Assembly (NCBI GenBank): GCA_965263045.1
Contig: CBDHGK010000041.1
Coordinates: forward strand, 5,828,001-5,892,000
DNA length: 64,000 nt
Source: G963664115 sp965263045
GTDB lineage: Bacteria > Acidobacteriota > Terriglobia > 20CM-2-55-15
Direction of reading: 5' to 3'
The translations under genes and the position numbers were made by a program. The notes under the pieces were generated by a model. It searched no databases. It was not told the DNA's origin and saw nothing but the letters and a program-made list of their open reading frames with translations. This document shows positions 42,147 through 51,820 of this stretch, piece after piece (position 1 is the stretch's first letter; every line of letters begins with the position of its first letter).

Positions 42147-44570
42147 ATGAATCGGATGCGTTCCGCCGTTATCTGCGTTTTGTTGGCAACCTCTGCCTTC
42201 GGACAACTGACCGCCCGCAATCCCGTCGACGAACTGAAAGACCAGGTGACCGAGGCCCTGGCCCTGGCCGGGGTGGGGTTCACCGCGGATCAGGAACGGC
42301 AGCTGGCCCTGCTGATCGAAGATCAGCGTCAGGCTGCTGAGAATCTGTTTGGCGAAACCTGGGATTTCAGCCAGGGGCCGCCGCAGGGCGAGCAGCAGGA
42401 TCAGGCCCTGGCCGGCATCCGGTTTATGTATGACGAATTGCGGAGCAGGCTTCCCGAATACATGACCGCGGCGCAGATCGACGCATGGGAGACCTACCAG
42501 ACGGAGCAGGACGTGGCATTCGATGCGGGGGGGGCCACGAGTGCCGGTGCCGGGAGCGGACGCATTCAACAGATCCGGGTGACGAATAACCCGTTCAATG
42601 TCGAAACCGGCTCCGCTAACGGAGCCGGAGGCCTGCGTGAAGGCGGCGCGAGAACCGAAGTGATCGAGCGGGGCGGTGTGGGGGCCTATCATGGTAATTT
42701 CGCGGCCACCTTCCAGGACGAAGCCCTGAACGCCCGAAACCCTTTCGCGGACAATAAACCGCCCTACTACGAACGGACCATCAACGGTGATATCAGCGGA
42801 CCCATCATTCAGGACCGCCTCTCATTAAACTTCGCGGTCACCGACAACAGACGCGAAAATGTCGGCACGGTCAAGGCGCAGACGCTTGATGGGCCTTTTT
42901 CACTCGGCATCACCCGGCCTGTGGTGAACCGGTCCTACAACACCCGGGGTGTGCTGCAGCTTGCGGATGCCCACTCGCTGCACATGAGTTTCCAGTACGC
43001 CACCGAAGACAGTCAGAATGAGAACGTGGGCAATTTCAGCCTCCCCGAACGTGCGTCCCGCACTGAGACGAGCAACCACGTGATCGATCTTCGCGAAGTC
43101 TCGATTCTCTCCGACCGCACCGTCCACGATGTGCGCTTCATATGGCGGAAGGATCGCAGTGAGACCCATCCCGCAAGCAATGCCGTGGGCATCGTTGTCA
43201 AGGACGCCTTTACCGGAGGGGGATCACAGAACCGGAACCTGATCAACGGAAACGAATACGAACTGTCGAACCTCGTCTACCGTGAGGGCGATAACCTGAC
43301 GATGCGGTTCGGGTTTCGGGGCTGGCGTCGCAGCGAGCGCTCGGTTTCGGAAGACAATTTCTTTGGCGAGTTCACGTTTTCAGATCTTGAAAGCTTCCGG
43401 GCTGGAACACCGCTCAAATACAAGGTCAAATGCTGCGACCCACTATTCAAATTGAGCCAGACCCACCTGGTTTTCTTCTCCCAGAACGATTTCAGGATTA
43501 CGCCGACCTTCACCTTGATGCTGGGCGTCCGCTATTTCATGCAAACAGATCTCACCGACCGGAACAACGTGGACCCGCGCATCGGTTTCGCATACGCGAT
43601 CGGCAACTCAACCGTCATTCGCGGCGGTGTCGCCATATTTACGAATCCGGCGAATTTCAACCTGATCAAACAGAATACCTTTCTGGACGGTACCCGCTTG
43701 TTCGAGACGCAGATCGACAATCCCGGCTGGCCGGACCCTTTCTCGGGGGGCAGCGTCCGGCCCCCGACCCGCACGCAACTTGACCCGAATCTGAGAAACA
43801 ACTATTTCTTTTTCCCACAAATACAACTCGAACAGAGCTTTCCAAACAATCTCTTCGTGACCGTGTCCTACGACCGGGCACGGGGTATCAAACAACCCCG
43901 GGGTCGGGACTTCAACGCGCCGTTTGCCGAAACCGGACTCCGGCCATTTCCAGATGTAGGACAGATTCTCCAGCTCGTCAGCGGTTTTTCGACACATCAG
44001 CATTTCAAGGTCACAATGCGGCAACGCGTCAGCATATTCAATATCGCCGCGGACTATTTGTATTATCACGGTGTCAGCGATCAAGCGGGCACGGGCGGCT
44101 TCCAGGCGTTGCCGGTCGATAGCCGGGACGTGAGCAAGGAGTGGGGACGCACCAACAATCCCGAGCATACATTCAATGCGAGCATCAATTCGAGGTTGCC
44201 GATGGACGTGTACCTGACCACCGTCATCGGGGCAAGCACCGGCAGACGGTACACGATCACCACGGGTCGGGACGATAACGGTGATGGCGTGAGCAATGAC
44301 CGGCCCGAAGGGGTCGTGAAGAACAGCGAAGTCGGACCGAACTATTTCGATGTCAGCTTCAACATTTCGAAAGTCATCGAATTCAGCCGCGGCACCTCGT
44401 CAGCTGCAGGCACCGGGCCACGAATGAACGTATTCGCCAATCTCAGCAATGCGTTCAATCAGACACATCCGGGAACACCCAGCGGTGTATTGACGTCGCC
44501 CTTCTTCGGCACGTCTTTCAACGCGACCTCACCGCGGGAAATCGAGGTTGGAATGAGATTTCAGTTCTGA
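42147..44570 (+). CDS. Oar-like TonB-dependent outer-membrane receptor
   Basis: An 807-residue protein from ATG 42147 (signal peptide RSAVICVLLATSAFGQ). Residues about 20-130 form a helical region unlike a normal plug extension (ALALAGVGFTADQERQLALL, YMTAAQIDAWETYQTEQD), similar to a heavy-metal-sensor-like helical bundle. Then comes a shortened plug (QIRVTNNPFNVETGSANGAG, VGAYHGNFAATFQDEALNAR) and a barrel ending in the classic outer-membrane terminus VGMRFQF. A CarboxypepD_reg domain and a recognisable TonB box are absent. The ligand is unknown. Confidence 0.82.
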   Translation: MNRMRSAVICVLLATSAFGQLTARNPVDELKDQVTEALALAGVGFTADQERQLALLIEDQRQAAENLFGETWDFSQGPPQGEQQDQALAGIRFMYDELRSRLPEYMTAAQIDAWETYQTEQDVAFDAGGATSAGAGSGRIQQIRVTNNPFNVETGSANGAGGLREGGARTEVIERGGVGAYHGNFAATFQDEALNARNPFADNKPPYYERTINGDISGPIIQDRLSLNFAVTDNRRENVGTVKAQTLDGPFSLGITRPVVNRSYNTRGVLQLADAHSLHMSFQYATEDSQNENVGNFSLPERASRTETSNHVIDLREVSILSDRTVHDVRFIWRKDRSETHPASNAVGIVVKDAFTGGGSQNRNLINGNEYELSNLVYREGDNLTMRFGFRGWRRSERSVSEDNFFGEFTFSDLESFRAGTPLKYKVKCCDPLFKLSQTHLVFFSQNDFRITPTFTLMLGVRYFMQTDLTDRNNVDPRIGFAYAIGNSTVIRGGVAIFTNPANFNLIKQNTFLDGTRLFETQIDNPGWPDPFSGGSVRPPTRTQLDPNLRNNYFFFPQIQLEQSFPNNLFVTVSYDRARGIKQPRGRDFNAPFAETGLRPFPDVGQILQLVSGFSTHQHFKVTMRQRVSIFNIAADYLYYHGVSDQAGTGGFQALPVDSRDVSKEWGRTNNPEHTFNASINSRLPMDVYLTTVIGASTGRRYTITTGRDDNGDGVSNDRPEGVVKNSEVGPNYFDVSFNISKVIEFSRGTSSAAGTGPRMNVFANLSNAFNQTHPGTPSGVLTSPFFGTSFNATSPREIEVGMRFQF

Positions 44571-44629
44571 TATCTTCCGATTTCCCTTCCACCCCCTCCA
44601 CCTATCCTCGTGGAATCCCTCACGACGCG

Positions 44630-46942
44630 TCAAAACTGCATTCGCGTCCCCACTGTGAACTGGCGACCGGGGCCCAGGGCCGTTCCTGAAAACACGCCGC
44701 TGAAGTTGACGACGTTCAGATGGTCGGTCGAATTCCGGACGTCGAACTGAACATTCACAGATCGGCTCTCTCTCTGCCACAACTGCAGTCCAAGGGAGAA
44801 ATCGAGGCTCATCACAGACCGCAGGCGGCCCCGAGGGAAATTCACCCGCCCCAGAATCGCAGGCGAGATCGGCTGTATGGCGTCATCATCGTCGTCGGCA
44901 AGCTCGACGGGCAGTCCGCTACCGTACCTGAATCCGGTCGAGAGCCAGAGGCGCTCGTGCGGCGCCAGCCGAAGTAATGCCGACAGGGTGTTGCGCTGAT
45001 CCTGGCTGATCGAGAATCGCTCGCCCGCGACACGCAGTTCGTCTGCTTCACCGCCTTCGATGAACACTCCCCCAGTAACGGGGGACGTCGCGTGTCCGAT
45101 CATGTTCGAATAGCTGACAGAGGAGGAAAGCCCGCGCCAGGCTGGCAGGTCGAGGCGAACCTCGGTACCCGAAATACGGGCGGTGTCAAAGGTGATCGGG
45201 AACGACAAACCGGTATTCAGAAACACATCATCGTCCATATAGTTGGAGAACCTCCGCTGGTAGTGACTGACGTCGAGTCGAACCAGCCCGAGGAAGGGTT
45301 TGCGCACACCAATCTCAAAAAAATGGCCGCGGGATGCGGGCACAGGAATTGATTGGCCGACCTCATCGACCCCCAGAGTAGGGGCCGCACCACTGAACAG
45401 GAGGTTTTCGATTGGCGGTGGCTGGAAAATGCGGTCGTATGACGCATGGAGTTGCAGGTCGATCACTGGAACCCAGTAGCTCAACGCTGCGCGTGGACTG
45501 AACGCGTCGTCGACGATCAGTAGCTTGTAGTGGTCGTAGCGGACACCGATATTCGCTGCAAAATTGCCGGCGCGGAGGTGATCCTGAATATACAACGAAA
45601 CATCCTTGCTCCGTCCGTCGTCCCGAAAATCCACGTCGAAATCCGGAAACGTACCTGTTGGACCGAAGCGGAACTCTTCGCCCACGTCCGTGATTCGAAT
45701 ATCGCCACCGAATTTCAACGTATGGCTGTCGCCTTCAAGCGTCAGGTCTCCCAGCAACACGGACTCACGAAATCCCCGGTCCCCCTCAACGCGCACCGGG
45801 GTCGACAGTGGATTGCTCCAGAGCCCGGCGCTGAGATCGCGATACATGACCTGAACCGCACCCAGTGCCCTGGCTGAAATCACGCGCTGGTAGTGCAACC
45901 GCGCTGCTGTTTCTCCCGAAAATCGATCCTGGCGTTGCCCCGCACGCTGTTGGACGGGGTCGTTGGGTACCTGGAATCGAGCTTCATTCGTCCGCAGCGA
46001 GAATGACAACCGATCGTTGACGGTCAGATCCCGGTCGACCCGGACATCGAAACCGCCCGCCGTGGCTTCATTCGCGAAATTTTCCAGGGATGGGGGGTCC
46101 AGGTATCGGTGGGTGTAGCCTCCGTGGCCGCCTAAAGAGATCGAAGTATTGTCCGTCCCGAACTGGTATCGAAGCGACCCGCTCCGATTGTCGAAACTGC
46201 CGACATTAGAAGTGAATTCAGTACTGTGACCTCTGGCCCCGACCCGCCGCGTGTCGAGCGCGATGATGCCGCCCAGGCGGCGGCCGTACTCGGCCGGCAT
46301 GCCTCCGGTCATCACGTTGACGGCCTCAAACTCGCTGGTCTCAAAGGCCGGGGCAGACCCGATGGAGCGGTTGTCATAGATCGGCATTCCGTCGACGACG
46401 TACTGCGTGTCGTATTCCGATCCCCTTGGATGAAGAACGGCGTTGGCCTCCAGCAGCCAGCCCGGAAGGGTCGTCACCACGTCGATCCCACTGCGGCCGA
46501 GCGTGGTTCCTCCCACCTCGTCCAGGCGATTCCGGCCTACCTGAATCATCGCTGTCGGTTGCGCGATGTCCAGCAGAGGCGCACGGTCGGTCACCGTGAT
46601 CGCAGCCGTCGCACCGGCCACTTCAAGGGGCACCAGAATAGCGCGCGGCACAGCAGAACGCACTTCAACCGTTGTGCTGAATTCGGAAAACCCGCTCTCA
46701 CGGATAATGAGGCGATATACCCCCAGAGGCACCCGCCCCAGCCGTGCGAGGCCGTTGGAATCCGTTCGGGTGTCGGCCTCGAACTGGGGGTTCCGGCCCG
46801 TCAGCACCACCGAGGCCAGTCCAACCGCCAGCCCGTCCGGATCGCGGACTGCGACCCGAATCTCACCCTCCATAATCTGAGCGAAACCGGCCCCCGGTGT
46901 GAGCAGCAAGATCGAGAATATGGCGACGTTCAATCCATTCAT
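44630..46942 (-). CDS. TonB-dependent receptor with N-terminal carboxypeptidase-regulatory domain
   Basis: A 770-residue protein: signal peptide NVAIFSILLLTPGAGFAQ; a CarboxypepD_reg-like Ig domain (GEIRVAVRDPDGLAVGLASV, LGRVPLGVYRLIIRESGF); then a TonB plug (RSGIDVVTTLPGWLLEAN, QYVVDGMPIYDNRSIGSA, MTGGMPAEYGRRLGGIIALD); and a barrel ending FTVGTRMQF. Such receptors import or bind large substrates at the outer membrane. It converges on the Oar-like receptor gene with a 59-bp gap and diverges from the DUF5916 gene. Confidence 0.93.
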   Translation of the reverse strand: MNGLNVAIFSILLLTPGAGFAQIMEGEIRVAVRDPDGLAVGLASVVLTGRNPQFEADTRTDSNGLARLGRVPLGVYRLIIRESGFSEFSTTVEVRSAVPRAILVPLEVAGATAAITVTDRAPLLDIAQPTAMIQVGRNRLDEVGGTTLGRSGIDVVTTLPGWLLEANAVLHPRGSEYDTQYVVDGMPIYDNRSIGSAPAFETSEFEAVNVMTGGMPAEYGRRLGGIIALDTRRVGARGHSTEFTSNVGSFDNRSGSLRYQFGTDNTSISLGGHGGYTHRYLDPPSLENFANEATAGGFDVRVDRDLTVNDRLSFSLRTNEARFQVPNDPVQQRAGQRQDRFSGETAARLHYQRVISARALGAVQVMYRDLSAGLWSNPLSTPVRVEGDRGFRESVLLGDLTLEGDSHTLKFGGDIRITDVGEEFRFGPTGTFPDFDVDFRDDGRSKDVSLYIQDHLRAGNFAANIGVRYDHYKLLIVDDAFSPRAALSYWVPVIDLQLHASYDRIFQPPPIENLLFSGAAPTLGVDEVGQSIPVPASRGHFFEIGVRKPFLGLVRLDVSHYQRRFSNYMDDDVFLNTGLSFPITFDTARISGTEVRLDLPAWRGLSSSVSYSNMIGHATSPVTGGVFIEGGEADELRVAGERFSISQDQRNTLSALLRLAPHERLWLSTGFRYGSGLPVELADDDDDAIQPISPAILGRVNFPRGRLRSVMSLDFSLGLQLWQRESRSVNVQFDVRNSTDHLNVVNFSGVFSGTALGPGRQFTVGTRMQF

Positions 46943-47376
46943 TTCAAGATGGTTCTACCGTTCGAGGTCATTCACTCGCTTCATCAATTCAATGCGGTGA
47001 GACATTGCACAAATCGCCGGTGGGCCAAACAGGCTCTATCAACGACTCTACACGCAATCAATCTTGGGCGTGGGTGCGCCTTGGGAAAACATAAGATCCA
47101 CACCCTAGCCGAGACAGGGGCAGTCTGTGCGAGTTTCGTCCGTCGATCAAGGGAAAGACCCTCAACCCCACTGCAACACAAGAGGATTAACAGGGACCTG
47201 AACGGAATCCGCACAGACACCCAGTTTCATACCAGGATAGGCTACCGATCGGCCGCGGAGCTGCCCTCGGAGCTACCCGACGATTCCGAGGGACCGAACA
47301 CGCACTCCGTTTCGGTGTAAACTGCGCTTCCGAAGTTGGGTGCATGATTGTTCCAGCACTCGACGAAGCTTGATCA
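46943..47376. other. Divergent intergenic region, nothing recognised
   Basis: About 430 bp between two outer-membrane genes read in opposite directions. Promoters for both must lie here, but no motif, hairpin or small gene could be supported. Confidence 0.5.
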
Positions 47377-49611
47377 ATGAACTGCAAAGCCTGTCTACGA
47401 CCAATCGTCCTCATTTGGGTATTCATCACGGTCCCGGTGTTGGTTGCCGCCCGAGGCCAGGAATCCAGCCTTGCCCCGTCTGTGCGTTCCGCCATTGTCA
47501 CGCGAACTATGTCGGAAATCCGAGTTGACGGAATACTCGAAGAACGCGACTGGCTGACGGCGCCGAAGATCGGAGAGTTGACGCAGCGGGAGCCGGCCAC
47601 CGGGGAGACGCCGACGGAGAGGACGGAAGTCACGCTGCTCAGTGATGCGAACAATCTCTACATCGGGGTGATGGCCTACGACCGAGAGCCGGATCGGATC
47701 GTCGGTACCCAAATGGCGCGCGACGCCAACCTGGGCTCCGACGATCGGCTCGAGATTGTGCTCGACACCTATCGCGACCAACGCAACGCCTTCTACTTTG
47801 CCACGAATCCGGCGGGTGCGTCGGTCGACGGTCTTCTGTATGCGAACGGCCAATCGAACATGAACTGGGATGCTATCTGGGAGGTACGGACACAGCGCAC
47901 GGATCAGGGTTGGTCCGCCGAATTTTCAATTCCGTTCAAGAGCCTGGGATTCTCCCCCGGGGGCACAGTCTGGGGGTTCAACGTCTCTCGACGTATTCAG
48001 CGAAAATCGGAGGAAGCGCGCTGGTCGGGAGCGCGCCTGGAGACCCAGTTCCGCCAGGTGTCGGAAGCGGGTGAGATCACCAACCTCGAGGGCATGACAC
48101 AAGGCATTGGTCTGGATGTCCGGCCGTTCTCCAGCGGCCGCTGGCTTCATCGCGGCGCAGATGGGAACGACACCATCACGGGCAAGCCGGGACTCGACAT
48201 GTCCTACAATTTTACTCCCAGTCTGAAACTGACGGCGACGGTGAACACGGACTTCGGCGAAACGGAAGTGGACGCGCGCCAGATCAATCTTTCGCGATTC
48301 TCTCTGTTCTTTCCGGAGAAGAGATCGTTCTTTCTGGAAGATGCCGGGGTCTTTGCCTTTTCCGATACTTCCGTCGGTCCACCGTCGTTTCTCGCCCCGA
48401 CCCGGTTTCAGGTGATCCCGTTTTTCAGCCGCCGGATCGGACTGCTTGCCGGAGAAGAAGTCCCCATCGATTTTGGGACAAAGCTAACCGGCAGAGTCGG
48501 TCGAGCCGACATCGGCGTGCTCAATGTACGCACCCGGGACCTGCCCGGGGCCCGGGCAAAGAATTTCTTCGTGGGACGTATGAAATGGAATCTGTTGGAG
48601 CAATCCTACGTCGGCGGAATTATCACTGAGGGAAACCCGGCGCAATCGACATCGAGCCAGACCTACGGCGCGGACGTCCGTCTCGCGACCTCCCAGTTTC
48701 TGGGTCAATCGAAGAACCTGGTTTTCAATGCGTACGGTCTCAAGAGCAAGAACGCGGGCGTATCCGATCGAAACGCATCATATGGCATGTCGGTGGATTA
48801 TCCGAACGACCTGGTCGAGATGGAGTTTACCTTCCGCGAGGTGCAGGAGAATTTTGAACCCGAGATGGGTTTCGTGGGGCGTCGGAATCTGCGGCTCTTC
48901 AGGATTGGCGGCCGTTACAATCCTCGACCGAGGGATTTCCTGGGCCTTCAGCAGATGTTCATGGGCGTCTTCTACAATCGCTTCACACGACTCGACACCG
49001 GAGAGGTCGAACGCTGGCACCTGCACGTCCCGGGGCCAATCGACTGGCACTTCAGATCTGGTGATGCGATCCACGCCATTTTCTGGCCGTCGGTTGAGTA
49101 CGAACAAATCTTCACGCCTTTCGAAATTTTTCCCGGCGTCACACTTCCACCGGGTGAATACCGGTTTACTCGCTGGAGAAACACGGTAGCGACCGCCTCG
49201 AGGCGCAGCTTGCAGGCCCGTGTAGAGTGGCATTTAGGGAACTACTGGTCCGGGCAGGCACACGAACTCCTCACCGCGGTGACATTCAGGATTCCGCCGT
49301 GGTTCACGATCAGTTTCAATACCAACCAGACGTTTGCCCGGCTGCCGCAGGGCAATTTCGCCGCCCGGATCCTGACCGGACAGGTGAACTACACGGCGTC
49401 GCCGTTTCTTTCGTTCTCGAATCTGATTCAGTACGACAACAGGTCCAGGAACCTGGGCTGGCAGAGCCGTACCCGATGGATCCTGCGACCTGGGAATGAC
49501 CTGTTCTTTGTGTTCAGTCAGGGCTGGATTCAGGATCCGGATGCCGACTATCGGTTTACGGCCCAGGACGGGAAAGTCTCGGCGAAGCTCCAGTACACAT
49601 TCCGGTTCTGA
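47377..49611 (+). CDS. DUF5916 outer-membrane protein with N-terminal carbohydrate-binding-like domain
   Basis: A 744-residue protein. After a signal peptide (PIVLIWVFITVPVLVAARG) comes a CBM9-like beta-sandwich: IRVDGILEERDWLTAPKI, EVTLLSDANNLYIGVMAYD, DDRLEIVLDTYRDQRNAFYF. The rest is the DUF5916 beta-barrel, with the conserved FSLFFPEKRSFFLEDAGVF block and a terminal aromatic residue (YTFRF). This pair of domains is common in Acidobacteriota and Gemmatimonadota. The role is unknown; glycan or peptide handling at the outer membrane is a guess. Confidence 0.92.
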   Translation: MNCKACLRPIVLIWVFITVPVLVAARGQESSLAPSVRSAIVTRTMSEIRVDGILEERDWLTAPKIGELTQREPATGETPTERTEVTLLSDANNLYIGVMAYDREPDRIVGTQMARDANLGSDDRLEIVLDTYRDQRNAFYFATNPAGASVDGLLYANGQSNMNWDAIWEVRTQRTDQGWSAEFSIPFKSLGFSPGGTVWGFNVSRRIQRKSEEARWSGARLETQFRQVSEAGEITNLEGMTQGIGLDVRPFSSGRWLHRGADGNDTITGKPGLDMSYNFTPSLKLTATVNTDFGETEVDARQINLSRFSLFFPEKRSFFLEDAGVFAFSDTSVGPPSFLAPTRFQVIPFFSRRIGLLAGEEVPIDFGTKLTGRVGRADIGVLNVRTRDLPGARAKNFFVGRMKWNLLEQSYVGGIITEGNPAQSTSSQTYGADVRLATSQFLGQSKNLVFNAYGLKSKNAGVSDRNASYGMSVDYPNDLVEMEFTFREVQENFEPEMGFVGRRNLRLFRIGGRYNPRPRDFLGLQQMFMGVFYNRFTRLDTGEVERWHLHVPGPIDWHFRSGDAIHAIFWPSVEYEQIFTPFEIFPGVTLPPGEYRFTRWRNTVATASRRSLQARVEWHLGNYWSGQAHELLTAVTFRIPPWFTISFNTNQTFARLPQGNFAARILTGQVNYTASPFLSFSNLIQYDNRSRNLGWQSRTRWILRPGNDLFFVFSQGWIQDPDADYRFTAQDGKVSAKLQYTFRF

Positions 49612-49642
49612 AGCGCTTCAAACAACATGAACGCCCACTATG

Positions 49643-49821
49643 AATTTCGAGTGTGTCGAAGGTGAAACGCCCGTCGGTAAGATCAAGCCCGGGCGATCTC
49701 TGATGAGAATTCGCTCAAACTTGCCTTAATGATCGCGGAAGGGTTGGAAGAGGTACACGAAAAAGAGTTGATTCAACGCGACATCAAACTCGTGATGATC
49801 GAGGTCACGATAAATTCGTGA
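49643..49821 (+). pseudogene. Ser/Thr protein kinase fragment (hinge to catalytic loop), frameshifted
   Basis: One frame from 49643 reads NFECVEGETPVGKIKPGRSL, matching the hinge region of PknB-type kinases (EYVEGETL...). After a frame change the sequence reads NSLKLALMIAEGLEEVHEKE and LIQRDIKLVMIEVT, a mutated version of the catalytic loop normally seen as HEKGIIHRDLKPANI. The catalytic HRD is now QRD and the essential Asn is lost. No other part of the kinase is present here. Confidence 0.8.
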
Positions 49822-50209
49822 GCTGCGTCCGGTCCTGTTGTCTGAGAATCGGCGGCTTTACACCCGCTCAACCTGACAGCGGCCACCGCAGGTTGATATT
49901 GCAAGGTTCATCTGGGGGGAGCGCCCCCGGTGACGCACCGACCCGGCGTCCGAGGCCATGGATCTTAACGTCTTGCGACATTGACAGCCCTCGACTATTG
50001 TTTCAGGAGAACACCCGGATTGATTCTCACTGTCGCGGAATGTCGTGTCTTGGAGAGCCGGACATGACCGACTTCGAAGTCGAGGGCTGGGGGACGTCGT
50101 GCGCTCCATCGCGATTGAACCGTTCCGTGCGCGGTCCTGGGCATACGTGGGCCCAGCCTCTTGTTGTTCCGCAGTTCTATAGGTCGAACAGACGTTTGAG
50201 GAAACGCTC
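49822..50209. other. Intergenic, nothing recognised
   Basis: About 390 bp between the kinase relic and the VWA gene. Open frames here lack coding character. No repeat or regulatory motif was seen. Confidence 0.4.
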
Positions 50210-51364
50210 ATGATCGGGAGAGTTCCAATTGTCTTATCCTTGTTGGTAATCGCGGCAGTCCCAACTGCGGCACAACTCCGTGTTGATGTCGGGCTGGTGA
50301 ACGTGGTGGCGACGGTTGTTGACGACCGCGGCAACTATGTCGCCGATCTCGCACCGGAGGACTTTGTCGTTTACGAAGATGGAGAGCCGCAGGCGATCGA
50401 TCATTTCGTTCCGATGCAAGGTCTTCCGGTGAGCGTCGGCGTCCTCCTCGATACCAGCCGAAGCATGGAGAGCAAGATCGAGACGGCCACCGATGCGGTC
50501 GAGCAATTTCTGCATCAGATTCACCCCGATGACGACGTCTTTCTGATCACATTCGGGGACCGGCCCGAACTGCTTCGGGACTTTACCGATGACCGCGACC
50601 GCCTCGCGAGAGCGCTCCAGAGTCCCTGGGTCGGCGGCGGTACCGCTCTCTACGAGGCATTGACTTTGGGTGTCGACCACATCCGGGGTGGAAGACATGA
50701 AAATAAGGCGATCCTCCTGATCAGCGACGGTGAAGACACCTCAAGCTCTACGTCTCTCGAGCGCATACTCCGCGAACTTCGGCAGTCGGATTTGCGCGTC
50801 TACTCCCTGGGACTTGGACCCGGACCAGAGGGTGCGGTGCTCGCCGGAGCGGGCGCTACCCGGCCGACGATTTCCACCGGAGGACCCATTGTCAGGAGGA
50901 CGACCCGGGGAATACCTCGCGTAGCGAAGCGGCGATCGACCACGCCTGCTCGCAGGTCCACGAGTGTGAGGACGACTACGGGCACGCAGACGACTTTAGC
51001 CATCCGTCGTCCCACAGGTGCACCGCCCAGGCTTCCTGCCGGACAACCCGCTCCGGGGGCGGTCACCCGAAGCCGTACGGTCCCCCTGGACCGCATGAAT
51101 ATGGAAGTCCTGGAACTCTTCGGAACCATCAGCGGCGGTTGGGCCCGGCGGGTTTCGGGAAGCTCGGAAAATAGCCGCCGAAACCAGGTTTCGGAAGCCC
51201 TGGAAGAACTCGCGGATGAACTCAGAAGCCAGTACAGCATCGGATACTATCCCCCGCACAGCCTCGACGACGGCATTTGGCACCGAATCGAGATCACCAC
51301 CAGGAATCCCGCCCATCGTGTCCGTTATCGTGAGCAGTACTTCGGAGGTCCCGAACCCGAATGA
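50210..51364 (+). CDS. Secreted VWFA-related protein of the acidobacterial type
   Basis: A 384-residue protein with a signal peptide (PIVLSLLVIAAVPTAAQ). The N-terminal block LRVDVGLVNVVATVVDDRGN, then LAPEDFVVYEDGEPQ, is the hallmark of the VWFA-related Acidobacterial domain family. The VWA domain follows with a MIDAS motif (VGVLLDTSRSMESK) and LLISDGEDTSSST. An Arg/Thr/Pro-rich insert of about 80 residues (residues about 225-285) interrupts the fold. The C-terminal ELRSQYSIGYYPPH is also family-typical. It probably mediates metal-dependent adhesion in the periplasm or on the surface. It is a useful taxonomic hint. Confidence 0.92.
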   Translation: MIGRVPIVLSLLVIAAVPTAAQLRVDVGLVNVVATVVDDRGNYVADLAPEDFVVYEDGEPQAIDHFVPMQGLPVSVGVLLDTSRSMESKIETATDAVEQFLHQIHPDDDVFLITFGDRPELLRDFTDDRDRLARALQSPWVGGGTALYEALTLGVDHIRGGRHENKAILLISDGEDTSSSTSLERILRELRQSDLRVYSLGLGPGPEGAVLAGAGATRPTISTGGPIVRRTTRGIPRVAKRRSTTPARRSTSVRTTTGTQTTLAIRRPTGAPPRLPAGQPAPGAVTRSRTVPLDRMNMEVLELFGTISGGWARRVSGSSENSRRNQVSEALEELADELRSQYSIGYYPPHSLDDGIWHRIEITTRNPAHRVRYREQYFGGPEPE

Positions 51365-51460
51365 TCGTTCCGGTGGAACCGGCTCACGCGATCCGAATTC
51401 TACGCTTGAAGTTAGAAATCCGTTCTCCAGTTGCCGATAAGTACAAACGGCAAGGTTTGC

Positions 51461-51630
51461 AGAAGCTCCGGGACCGACACCTCATTCCGCCGCACTGAAC
51501 GAGTCGAATGAAGTTCCACGCCGGCCACTGGACTACGAACGGACGAGCGCATTTCCGAACCTGATTCCGAACACAGCGTAGGTGGTGAGGGAAAACAATC
51601 AAAGATAAGCCTCCGTCCCGGAAATGTGCG
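51461..51630 (+). repeat. About 170-bp direct repeat, copy 1
   Basis: From AGAAGCTCCGGGACCGACAC to CTCCGTCCCGGAAATG, this matches 52832-52999 in the same orientation with roughly three quarters identity. The two copies flank the amidohydrolase gene. No gene is convincingly encoded in either copy. Confidence 0.75.
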
Positions 51631-51650
51631 TTGTCCCGGAAATGTGCGTT
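51615..51650 (+). repeat. Perfect 18-bp tandem duplication
   Basis: GTCCCGGAAATGTGCGTT occurs twice back to back (51615-51632, 51633-51650) at the end of direct-repeat copy 1. Copy 2 lacks the duplication. Confidence 0.9.
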
Positions 51651-51820
51651 CAGATGGCGAGAAGGTAGCTGTGGAGTATTCCATCGCCGATATGATTTCC
51701 ATCGGACGGCTTGGCAATTTCCGATTCGGTTAAAACGATATTGATGTGAGCTGCTGGCGGCTTCGATAGTGGACCGTCGGGCCGTTCGTAAGGCCACCGA
51801 AATGCCACTCAGTAGTCGGC

